This document shows, piece by piece, positions 57,263-64,000 of a stretch of 64,000 nucleotides of DNA; position 1 is the stretch's first letter; each line of letters starts with the position of its first letter. The stretch is from positions 62,001-126,000 of the forward strand of contig WSYJ01000184.1 of assembly GCA_020186115.1 (NCBI GenBank), given 5' to 3'. Position numbers and translations under genes: made by a program. This DNA comes from Histomonas meleagridis. Taxonomy: Eukaryota > Parabasalia > Tritrichomonadida > Dientamoebidae. The notes beneath the pieces were generated by a model, which was not told where the DNA came from, did not search any database, and worked only from the letters and a program-made list of their open reading frames with translations.

Positions 57263-57514
57263 TTATTGGTCATTTGAATGAATTTGAACATTGATTGTGA
57301 GTCCATCAATCTGTCCAAGATCCATTGACTTTATAGCTTTTAGTGCATTTTCGTAAGTTTCATATGTAATATATGAATTTTGTGTAAAATTTTCTGGATT
57401 TTTTTCCATTTTTATTGATTTAATTGTTCCCCATTTTCCAAATATCTCTTTAATATGATTTTCATTCACATTTAGTGATAAGTTAGATACGAAAATAGTT
57501 AAACTTTGTTCCAT
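57263..57514 (-). CDS. Single-RRM RNA-binding protein (83 aa)
   Basis: A single RRM: RNP2 IFVSNLSLNV, helix HIKEIFGKWGTIKSIKMEK, RNP1-like QNSYITYETYENALKAIKSM, then GLTINVQIHSNDQ. RNP1 (canonical [RK]G[FY][GA]FV) is NSYITY and keeps the aromatic position. Gene start ATG 57514. It is divergent from the HSP70 gene, with AACCGTTAAA in the shared interval of about 110 bp. The downstream in-frame relic (57044-57262) suggests a longer ancestor. Confidence 0.75.
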   Translation of the reverse strand: MEQSLTIFVSNLSLNVNENHIKEIFGKWGTIKSIKMEKNPENFTQNSYITYETYENALKAIKSMDLGQIDGLTINVQIHSNDQ

Positions 57515-57535
57515 TTTTTCTGCAGAAAGACTAAG

Positions 57536-57545
57536 AACCGTTAAA
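57536..57545 (+). promoter_or_regulatory. AACCGTTAAA box between RRM and HSP70 genes
   Basis: The recurrent box, 78 bases before the HSP70 ATG and about 20 bases upstream of the divergent RRM gene. Confidence 0.4.
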
Positions 57546-57610
57546 AGTATTCAATGGTTTATTTTGCATTGAAACAATTTTTGCCAAAGATTTCCAAATT
57601 CCATTTTTAA

Positions 57611-57616
57611 TCATTT
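57611..57616 (+). promoter_or_regulatory. Initiator-like TCATTT of HSP70
   Basis: TCATTT is 6 bases before the ATG at 57623, separated by a T-run; matches the Inr pattern. Confidence 0.45.
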
Positions 57617-57622
57617 TTTTTT

Positions 57623-59488
57623 ATGGCAGCCATTGGTATTGACCTTGGTACAACTTATAGTTGTGCTGCTATTTCGACGAACGGAAATGTTGAAGTTTTT
57701 CAAAACGATAATGGCCGTCGTACTGTTCCATCATTTGTTACTTTTACAAATACTGAAAGATTTGTAGGGGAACAAGCAAAGGATCAAGAAGTATACAACC
57801 TTGGCAATGCTGTTTTTGATGTTAAACGTTTAATTGGCCGCAAATTCAGTGATGAAACTGTTCAAAATGATATGAAAAAATGGCCATTTAAAGTTGTAAA
57901 AGGTGAAGATGATCACCCAATGATTGAAGTTCAGTGGATGAATCAAACCAGACAATTTTATCCAGAAGAAATTTCTGCCATGGTTCTTGGCGAAGTCAAA
58001 AGGATTGCCGAGAAAAGCCTCGGAACAAAAGTCGAGTATGCTGTTGTTACTGTTCCTGCGTATTTTACTGATAGTCAAAGAAGATCCACCATCACAGCAG
58101 CCAAAGCAGCCGGATTAGAAGTTCTACGTATTATTAATGAACCCACAGCAGCTGCTATTACATACGGATTAAAAAATAAGTTTGAAGGAACCCGACATAT
58201 TCTCGTATATGATTTAGGCGGTGGTACATTTGATGCATCTATAGTTAAGATTCAAGACAAAGAATACACCGTTGTAGCCAAAGGAGGTAATACACATCTT
58301 GGTGGTCGAGATTTTGATAATTGTCTTTTTGAAAAATTGGCCGACATCTTCCAAAAAGAGAAAGGCTGTGATCTCCGAAACAACCAGCGGTCATGCTGTC
58401 TCTTGCGTAATGAGTGTGAAAAATTGAAGATAAATTTGTCAAGTAATCCTTCTTATACAATTCGATGTCCTACTCTTTATCAAGGAATTGATTTTAGTTA
58501 TACTGCTACACGTGCATTCTTTAATGATTTGATTGAAAATCTTTTACAAGAGACAATTCAGACAGTTAAAACAGTTATTCATGATGCCGGACTTCGAAAA
58601 AATCAAATCGATGACGTTGTTTTAGTCGGAGGTTCATCACGTATTCCACATGTCAAAGAACTTTTAACTGAATTATTTGGTAAAGAGCCGAAGCGATGTG
58701 TTGATCCCGATGAATCTGTTGCATATGGCGCAGCTATCCAAGCCGAAATATTACGCAAAGGAATGATAAGCGCAACTAACAATAACAATAATAATGATGA
58801 TAATACTCATGAAGAAGATGAAGAAGATGATAATGGAATTATACTTTTAGATGTAACATCGTTATCTTTAGGAATCGACATAACACATGATCGAACTGCT
58901 ATTGTAGTTCCACGTAATACACCATTGCCATGTAATAAAATGGAAACGTTTTGTACATCCACCGATTACCAAACAGTTGCTAACATTAAAGTGTTGGAAG
59001 GAGAGCGTTTGAAGGTTCAAGATAACAACGAACTTGGCCAATTCAGGATATCGAATTTGACGCCTGCGCCAGCGGGTAAAACTAAAGTCGATGTCACATT
59101 TAATATTGATGAAAATGGAACATTAGTTGTCACTGCACAAGAACAATCAACGGATAACATCGTAAGGCATCCAGTGATTAACGTGAAGGGAAGACTGACC
59201 GATGAACAAATCCAGAAAATCATCGAAGAGGCAGAAAAGAATCGAAGACAAGACGAAATGATAAGAAGAAATATCGAAGCAATGAATAACTTCCAATCTT
59301 TCATTAATGGAATTAATTACAGAGTGAGAAGAATGGGACAAAATGATTCCCAAAAGGTTGCGGAAGCACGAAATATAATTCAACAAATGAGAAATTGGAC
59401 CGATGATAACTTTGGAGTAGATGAAAACGTAATCGAAGAGAAGAAAAGGGAATTCGAAAGACGAATAACGCCTTTGATTGATGGTTGA
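57623..59488 (+). CDS. Atypical cytosolic HSP70
   Basis: 621 residues. The nucleotide-binding domain is standard: AIGIDLGTTYSCAAI, VPAYFTDSQR, NEPTAAAITYGL, VYDLGGGTFDASIV, DDVVLVGGSSRIPHVKELL. Substrate-binding half: LLDVTSLSLGIDI, NTPLPCNKMETF, LGQFRISNLTPAPAG, FNIDENGTLVVTA. Differences from ordinary HSP70s: RSCCLLRNECEKLKINLSS where the family has RRLRxxCExAKxxLSS, an Asn/Asp/Glu-rich insert (about residues 386-403, TNNNNNNDDNTHEEDEEDD) at the domain boundary, and a lid that ends RRITPLIDG without EEVD. So co-chaperones with TPR domains should not bind its tail. No signal peptide. An Inr at 57611 precedes. It is probably an accessory or organism-specific chaperone. Confidence 0.9.
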   Translation: MAAIGIDLGTTYSCAAISTNGNVEVFQNDNGRRTVPSFVTFTNTERFVGEQAKDQEVYNLGNAVFDVKRLIGRKFSDETVQNDMKKWPFKVVKGEDDHPMIEVQWMNQTRQFYPEEISAMVLGEVKRIAEKSLGTKVEYAVVTVPAYFTDSQRRSTITAAKAAGLEVLRIINEPTAAAITYGLKNKFEGTRHILVYDLGGGTFDASIVKIQDKEYTVVAKGGNTHLGGRDFDNCLFEKLADIFQKEKGCDLRNNQRSCCLLRNECEKLKINLSSNPSYTIRCPTLYQGIDFSYTATRAFFNDLIENLLQETIQTVKTVIHDAGLRKNQIDDVVLVGGSSRIPHVKELLTELFGKEPKRCVDPDESVAYGAAIQAEILRKGMISATNNNNNNDDNTHEEDEEDDNGIILLDVTSLSLGIDITHDRTAIVVPRNTPLPCNKMETFCTSTDYQTVANIKVLEGERLKVQDNNELGQFRISNLTPAPAGKTKVDVTFNIDENGTLVVTAQEQSTDNIVRHPVINVKGRLTDEQIQKIIEEAEKNRRQDEMIRRNIEAMNNFQSFINGINYRVRRMGQNDSQKVAEARNIIQQMRNWTDDNFGVDENVIEEKKREFERRITPLIDG

Positions 59489-59570
59489 ATTTTTAATATA
59501 ATTTTTGAGCTTTCTTTGTAAAATCAAAATATAAATCATATCGAAGTTTAAAAAATGCATTTTCCATCTC

Positions 59571-59572
<2 letters not shown>

Positions 59573-59611
<39 letters not shown>
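59573..59611. repeat. (TG)19 microsatellite
   Basis: An uninterrupted TG run between the HSP70 and lipase genes. Confidence 0.95.
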
Positions 59612-59614
<3 letters not shown>

Positions 59615-59816
59615 GTTTTTTGTTTGAAAGTCAACTGAATATAAATTAAAATTCATATAGAAAAGATTCGGAAATTTGTATTGCAATATAAAAATTATGA
59701 ATATTATTTCGTAAATCTTTACTTTGTCAAGATCTAATGAATAATTGTATCTTCTTTCTACTAAAAGATTCATGCTATTAAAAGCAAAATTGATGAAGTT
59801 TTTTTATTGAACTTAT

Positions 59817-60740
59817 TTAAAACGTTCCAGGGAGTTTAAGCCCATCAATATATTGCAGGTATTGGAAATACATACTCAAACTATGATCGGAGATAGCAAA
59901 TTGTATTTTACATGGTTCGTACACATAAAACTTAAAATCAATTGTCTTAACTGTGCTCTTTATACTTCCCCATGTCGACTTATTCGTATTATGATAAGGA
60001 ATATGATATATCGTTCCAACTGGTTCAGTTATTTTCTCGGTTCCCGAAGGCTTATAAACAACACTATGTTGGTATTTTGGAATATTACATATATTTAATT
60101 GTATTTGGGGAAATATTAGTGAAGAAGATAATGCGGTAACATAATTCATTAAGCGAGGTACTATGTCATTCTCATAAATAAATGCGTGAGAACTGCTTTT
60201 GATTGGACTCGCTGTCCCTGTACTCATTGAAGCTGGTGCTCCAAAGACATATGATGTGAATTCGGATATTTTGTTTGGGTAATCTCTTTGTGCAAATAAG
60301 TGCAATATTTGTGCTACAGCTCCGCCATAACTGTGCCCTGTAAAAATAATATTGAAACCATCGTCTAAATGTCTTTTAATAACATATTTGATATCATTCC
60401 AAACATTTGTCGCAGAGAGCAAAAAACCCATATGAAAGCTGCCTTGTGCCATTACCCTTTGAACGTCCCTATCTGTTGCAAAATCAACAAAATCTTTACT
60501 TCCTCTGATTGCAACATATACATGTTTACCACTATGCATGTCCATTTGTGTACCAACATAATACACTGGTCTAAAAACAGCAGATGTTGTGTTTTGTTTT
60601 ATAATTTGAATTAATTTTTCATTAAATTTTAGATACGTTCGAGTATTTTCGTCCCAGTAACCATCTAAGTCAATTGTGTCGTTATAAACAGCATTTGATA
60701 AATAAAATGACCGCGTAAGATAATCTTGGTTGTAACTCAT
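59817..60740 (-). CDS. Class 3 (Rhizomucor-type) lipase
   Basis: 307 residues, no signal peptide evident (MSYNQDYLTRSFYLSNAVYN). Hydrolase features: KHVYVAIRGSKDFVDFATD (oxyanion-hole region), nucleophile elbow IIFTGHSYGGAVAQ (GxSxG), a catalytic Asp in IYENDIVPRL and a His in SDHSLSMY near the end. The order and spacing match class 3 triacylglycerol/phospholipid lipases. Likely cytosolic or non-classically released, acting on acylglycerols or phospholipids. A TCATTA Inr lies just upstream (60743-60748). The gene starts about 40 bp downstream of an AGCCGTTATAAACG box. Stop TAAAT. Confidence 0.9.
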   Translation of the reverse strand: MSYNQDYLTRSFYLSNAVYNDTIDLDGYWDENTRTYLKFNEKLIQIIKQNTTSAVFRPVYYVGTQMDMHSGKHVYVAIRGSKDFVDFATDRDVQRVMAQGSFHMGFLLSATNVWNDIKYVIKRHLDDGFNIIFTGHSYGGAVAQILHLFAQRDYPNKISEFTSYVFGAPASMSTGTASPIKSSSHAFIYENDIVPRLMNYVTALSSSLIFPQIQLNICNIPKYQHSVVYKPSGTEKITEPVGTIYHIPYHNTNKSTWGSIKSTVKTIDFKFYVYEPCKIQFAISDHSLSMYFQYLQYIDGLKLPGTF

Positions 60741-60742
60741 TT

Positions 60743-60748
60743 TAATGA
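60743..60748 (-). promoter_or_regulatory. Initiator-like TCATTA of the lipase gene
   Basis: TCATTA on the minus strand, 2 bases before the ATG at 60740. Confidence 0.4.
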
Positions 60749-60778
60749 TTGGGATTAAAATATGCCATTCCTCTTTTA

Positions 60779-60791
60779 GCCGTTATAAACG
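60779..60791. promoter_or_regulatory. AGCCGTTATAAACG box upstream of the lipase gene
   Basis: The recurrent CCGTTATAA word in the lipase upstream region; TCCGTTATG follows at 60893-60901. Confidence 0.35.
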
Positions 60792-61028
60792 TACACCAGC
60801 CGATGGAATTTTGATATCTTTTCGAACACGTTCAAAGTTTAAGGATAATTGCGAGTTCGATATGTTCATTGTTTTGTACACAGCTGTAAGTTTCCGTTAT
60901 GTGCGCACATTTCAGTATAGAATGCAACGTTAACTGCTTTTGTTTGGCCACTGATTTTCTAAACATGTTTTTCTTTTTGCACTTGCGCAATTAAAATTAT
61001 GAAAGGTTTATCTCAAATGCTATTTTAT

Positions 61029-62672
61029 TTATTCTTGTTCCAACTTCAATGTGATTGTTGTTTGATCACATACTTCAGTTGGGCCGAAGTATTGTATTGG
61101 TCCTGGGTATACGTAGCAGGTGTTCATTGCCCATTTCTCTCTATTTTCGGCGAACTTCTTGAATGGCTTTCCTTCCAACTCGACGAGTGCCTTTTGGATG
61201 ACTGGCTTCATCTCTCCGCTCCTCTTTTCCATGTTCATCATCATAGTGATTGGGACGCCTCCAGCTGTCCATTGGCTTGCTGGCTTCGTGAGCTGCCTGA
61301 CTGACGCCATGTAGCCGGTCTTGCCGGATGCAATCAAGCACGAAGCGGTGTAGCCCAAGCTGTAGCAGTAGTCGGCATCGAAGTTGGATGGCGCTGCGCA
61401 CCTTCCTTCGTAGCCGAAGAAGTGGTATTGGGTGGAGAATGAGCCCTTGTACTTGCCCTCGCGCTTAAGCTCGCTGAGTTTGCGGCCAACCATTTCGCCT
61501 AATAATTTCTCGGTTTCGATGAGGGAAACTTGGACATTGCCGTGTGGATCGCGGTCTAATGTGAGCTGTCTTGCGACGCCTTCGGGTAATGAGGCATAGA
61601 TCTTTGCATTCTCGGCAGATAAGTGATCGCATATGTACTTGATTTGTTGTGAACGCTCAACTTTGGAATATTCGTCGCCTTTGGAGGAAAGTAAGTCATT
61701 AAGTTCGGATATTAATAACTTCATGGCTGGAATGAATTCAATAAGACCTTCTGGGATAAGAACAACACCAAAGTTATTGCCTTGTTCTGAGCGCTTGACA
61801 ACAATGTCGGCAATGTAGTTGACGACATCATCAAGTGTCATATTCTTCTTCTCGATTTCTTCGGAAATGAGTGCAATGTTTGGTTGGGTTTGAAGAGCGC
61901 ATTCAAGACCAATGTGAGTGGCTGAACGTCCCATTAATTTGATGAAATGCCAATACTTTTGGGCTGAGTTGCAATCACGTTCAATGTTACCAATGACTTC
62001 GGAATAGACCTTGCAAGCTGTATCAAAGCCAAAGGAGGTTTCGATCATTTCGTTCTTAAGATCTCCATCAATTGTCTTTGGACAACCAATGACTTGAACG
62101 CCAGCATTGATGGACTTGTAGTATTCGGCAAGAACTGCAGCATTTGTGTTAGAATCATCACCACCAATGATAACGAGTGCCTTGATGTTAAGTTGCTTGA
62201 GGATTTCAAGACCTTTGTCGAATTGGTCCTTCTTTTCAAGCTTTGTACGACCTGAACCAATGATATCGAAACCACCAGTGTTACGATATTCTTCGATGAT
62301 CTCTGCTGTAAGTTCGATGTATTTATGATCGATAAGACCACCAGGACCAAGAAGGAAGCCATAAAGACGGCAGGCTGGGTTAAGGGCCTTGATACCATCG
62401 AAAAGACCACAGATAACATTATGACCACCTGGAGCTTGACCACCAGAAAGGATAACACCAACGTTGATAGCTTCTATTTGCTTCTTTTCACCGTCCTTTT
62501 CGAATGTGATGAGTGGAGCACCATAAGTTTGTGGGAAAAGTGCTTTGATTTCGTTTTGATCAGCAACAGATTCTGTAGCCTTTCCTTCAACAACCTTGAC
62601 ACCAGCAGTGATTGCTTCTGGGACCTTTGGCTTGTAAGATGCACGAGCAATTTGGAGAGCGCTCTTTTGCAT
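61029..62672 (-). CDS. PPi-dependent 6-phosphofructokinase, long type
   Basis: 547 residues. The PPi-PFK signature is clear: VGVILSGGQAPGGHNV near the start, GFLLGPGGLID, VIIGGDDSNTNAAVLAEYY (the GGDD in place of GGDGS of ATP enzymes), CPKTIDGD and MGRSATHIGLECAL. It runs the reversible fructose-6-phosphate to fructose-1,6-bisphosphate step with pyrophosphate, central to glycolysis in anaerobic protists, in the cytosol. The length fits the about 550-residue clade. Codons are GC-rich in the third position (CTC, AAG, GGC), marking high expression. A TCACTT Inr is at 62679-62684 on this strand. Ends in TAAATAAA. Confidence 0.95.
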   Translation of the reverse strand: MQKSALQIARASYKPKVPEAITAGVKVVEGKATESVADQNEIKALFPQTYGAPLITFEKDGEKKQIEAINVGVILSGGQAPGGHNVICGLFDGIKALNPACRLYGFLLGPGGLIDHKYIELTAEIIEEYRNTGGFDIIGSGRTKLEKKDQFDKGLEILKQLNIKALVIIGGDDSNTNAAVLAEYYKSINAGVQVIGCPKTIDGDLKNEMIETSFGFDTACKVYSEVIGNIERDCNSAQKYWHFIKLMGRSATHIGLECALQTQPNIALISEEIEKKNMTLDDVVNYIADIVVKRSEQGNNFGVVLIPEGLIEFIPAMKLLISELNDLLSSKGDEYSKVERSQQIKYICDHLSAENAKIYASLPEGVARQLTLDRDPHGNVQVSLIETEKLLGEMVGRKLSELKREGKYKGSFSTQYHFFGYEGRCAAPSNFDADYCYSLGYTASCLIASGKTGYMASVRQLTKPASQWTAGGVPITMMMNMEKRSGEMKPVIQKALVELEGKPFKKFAENREKWAMNTCYVYPGPIQYFGPTEVCDQTTITLKLEQE

Positions 62673-62678
62673 TATTTA

Positions 62679-62684
62679 AAGTGA
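62679..62684 (-). promoter_or_regulatory. Initiator-like TCACTT of the PPi-PFK gene
   Basis: TTCACTTT on the minus strand, 7 bases before the ATG at 62672; matches the Inr. Confidence 0.5.
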
Positions 62685-63406
62685 ATTTCTTGACACGACC
62701 ACACAAATATTCAATTTTTTCAATAGTTTTTGGCCGTGCAATGTTATGTTATCGGTTGGAGCTTTTTGAATTAAAATAAGTGGTTTAGGACCAATAAAAA
62801 ATAAAAATATTCTGTGTTGATGAAATGATATGTTAATAACATTAATAACATTTGAATTCAAATGTTTATTCTATTATATTTTTACAATTTAATCTGGTTT
62901 TTGTTATTATTTACATGATTTCTGCTCAAAATTCCATTTGAAACAAATTTATTTCAAAAAAATTTAATCGCTGCTCTCAGTGGTTTGACTCAGTGCTTGA
63001 TTTTTTAAATTTCGACATGTGTTATAAATAAATTGTGCTTTGTGTAGAGATATAAATTTTGGAAAAAATTTATCATTATAAATAACTCATATGGTTTTTG
63101 TAATGAATTCATTCATGAGGTTTAAATTTATGTATTTTTGACTAAGTGTGTTCGAAAATTTTTGATATTTTCATTAATGATATTTACTTTTTTACTTTGA
63201 AAAAAGGAATATATGTAATAAAAGAAAAGAGGAACATTAAAACCTGTCGCAATGTAATGAGTAACATTTTGTTATTATTATTTTTAATGTTTGAACTATA
63301 AATTTCCTTTATCATTTTAAATACTGTGATAACTGTATCGGTGCCTTCAATGATAGGATGTAAAAACAAACGTAACGAAAAGTGCATTCAATACTTTACA
63401 TAGCCA
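62685..63406. other. Gap without a gene
   Basis: AT-rich. A minus-strand frame at 63184-63387 is Phe-, Leu- and Lys-rich with no family features. The word CGTAACGAAA lies 20-30 bases before the next ATG. Nothing further. Confidence 0.45.
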
Positions 63407-64000
63407 ATGAACAAAAAAACGCCAAAACATCTTTTTAGCCCTTCACCCACTCCATCTTTAACAGTTAATGCAACACCAATTCCAGGGAAAATACCAGTGT
63501 TGCCAAATCCAAATCATTCTTTTTTATTTCGATTTTTTACTTCGAAAACTAATTTTTACATAAATTTAATAATTCTTATATTTACAATTTTTGTTGCTAT
63601 TGGATACTTGCATCCCAAATATTACTGCGATTCAGATTCTTTCGAAATAGATTGTTTTAAGTGTCCACTAAATGCTATTTGTCAGGGTGGTAAAAAGAAA
63701 TGCATTGAATCACCATTTATTTTTGAGTTGAATGGTGTCTGTTTTCACAATGAATCTGAAGAATCTCTTGCTCCAAAAATTGTTAATGAAATCGATAATT
63801 TAATTTCGACAAGTAACATCACTAAAGTATCCGAGATCAAAGAACTTTATCAGTTCCGTGAAATCAAGTCATCAACCATCGAAATGGCGATCAAAATTTC
63901 AGACAGATATACACTCCTTATGGGAAAAATTGTTCCTAAAGTTCATCACATCAAAGAGTACCTTCTAATTGGTATTCTTATATTTCAGACTTTGATGATA
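63407..64000 (+). CDS. Src1/MAN1-type inner nuclear membrane protein (3' partial)
   Basis: 198 codons from ATG 63407 to the window end, open throughout. N-terminus: a Pro/Lys/Thr-rich nucleoplasmic segment (NKKTPKHLFSPSPTPSLTVN). A membrane segment (FYINLIILIFTIFVAIGYL) follows, then a Cys-rich block: YYCDSDSFEIDCFKCPLNAI, then CQGGKKKCIES, then GVCFH. This is the opening of the MSC domain of Src1/Heh/MAN1 proteins (Y-C...C..CP..A.C....C). A helical lumenal stretch leads to a second membrane segment (EYLLIGILIFQTLMI) at the edge. No LEM/HeH motif is seen before the first membrane segment. It would anchor chromatin at the nuclear envelope. An AGTGCATTCAAT string precedes the ATG. Confidence 0.65.
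   Translation, partial: MNKKTPKHLFSPSPTPSLTVNATPIPGKIPVLPNPNHSFLFRFFTSKTNFYINLIILIFTIFVAIGYLHPKYYCDSDSFEIDCFKCPLNAICQGGKKKCIESPFIFELNGVCFHNESEESLAPKIVNEIDNLISTSNITKVSEIKELYQFREIKSSTIEMAIKISDRYTLLMGKIVPKVHHIKEYLLIGILIFQTLMI

Noticed and set aside
59573..59611. TG run as part of a His/Thr-rich protein on the minus strand
   Set aside because: A simple dinucleotide repeat translated as THTHTH is an artefact.
61029..62672. Antisense ORFs in the PPi-PFK gene
   Set aside because: GC-biased codons of a highly expressed gene leave the other frames open; the sense protein is unmistakable.
1..64000. CRISPR arrays, operons with ribosome binding sites, tRNA or rRNA genes
   Set aside because: Nothing of the kind seen; the window is eukaryotic and its tandem repeats have no spacers. 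A tRNA/ncRNA covariance search was not possible by eye.

Overview
The window reads as nuclear DNA of a flagellated protist of the trichomonad group (Parabasalia), possibly a Tritrichomonas or a close relative; the species cannot be fixed by eye. Reasons: AT-rich DNA with apparently intronless genes, initiator-like TCAYTW boxes a few bases before many ATGs, stop codons merged into TAAA, BspA-like leucine-rich-repeat surface proteins and their relics, a Pmp-like beta-helix surface protein, ankyrin relics, a pyrophosphate-dependent phosphofructokinase, and many Tc1/mariner, pogo/Tigger and virus-like remains.

Layout. 1-7031: a partial Kar5/GEX1/Brambleberry-like nuclear-fusion protein, a URB1/Npa1-like ribosome-assembly scaffold, RNA polymerase III subunit RPC8, ribosomal protein eS24 and proteasome alpha-7. 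7032-10533: sparse DNA with a broken BspA-like gene and a 27-bp tandem repeat. 10534-14427: a large secreted or surface protein of unknown family. 14428-19865: a small gene between two 100-bp direct repeats, a basal-body-type coiled-coil protein, uL5, uS9 and a Dbp6/DDX51-like helicase. 19866-24343: ankyrin relics and a decayed BspA-like gene. 24604-32404: a BET-like bromodomain protein, striatin, an outer-dynein-arm docking coiled-coil protein, another BspA relic, a divergent kinesin and a Rab-like GTPase. 32405-40338: a graveyard of mobile DNA, including a Tc1-like element nested inside a dead mariner, a Rep-like relic of a CRESS-DNA virus or plasmid, pogo/Tigger relics and a compact cluster of tiny virus-like genes. 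40339-54862: a 1,581-residue protein ending in a truncated ubiquitin-like fold, a multi-pass PAS protein with a degenerate cyclase-like end, an intact BspA-like receptor, a Pmp-like protein and a small CPDRCGH protein. 54863-64000: a small coiled-coil gene, an ankyrin relic, a single-RRM protein, an atypical HSP70, a class 3 lipase, PPi-PFK and a partial Src1/MAN1-like inner nuclear membrane protein.

Functional threads. Ribosome production is prominent (URB1, Dbp6/DDX51, RPC8, eS24, uL5, uS9); in yeast Npa1 and Dbp6 act in one pre-60S complex. Flagellar or cytoskeletal genes (ODA docking, BBOF1-like, kinesin) suit a flagellate. Surface families (BspA-like, Pmp-like, the 1,297-residue protein) would face host or bacteria. 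Two nuclear-envelope proteins sit at the window edges. Between many housekeeping genes the motif ACCGTTWAT, a Myb-type site, recurs. All assignments come from reading motifs by eye; no database search was possible.
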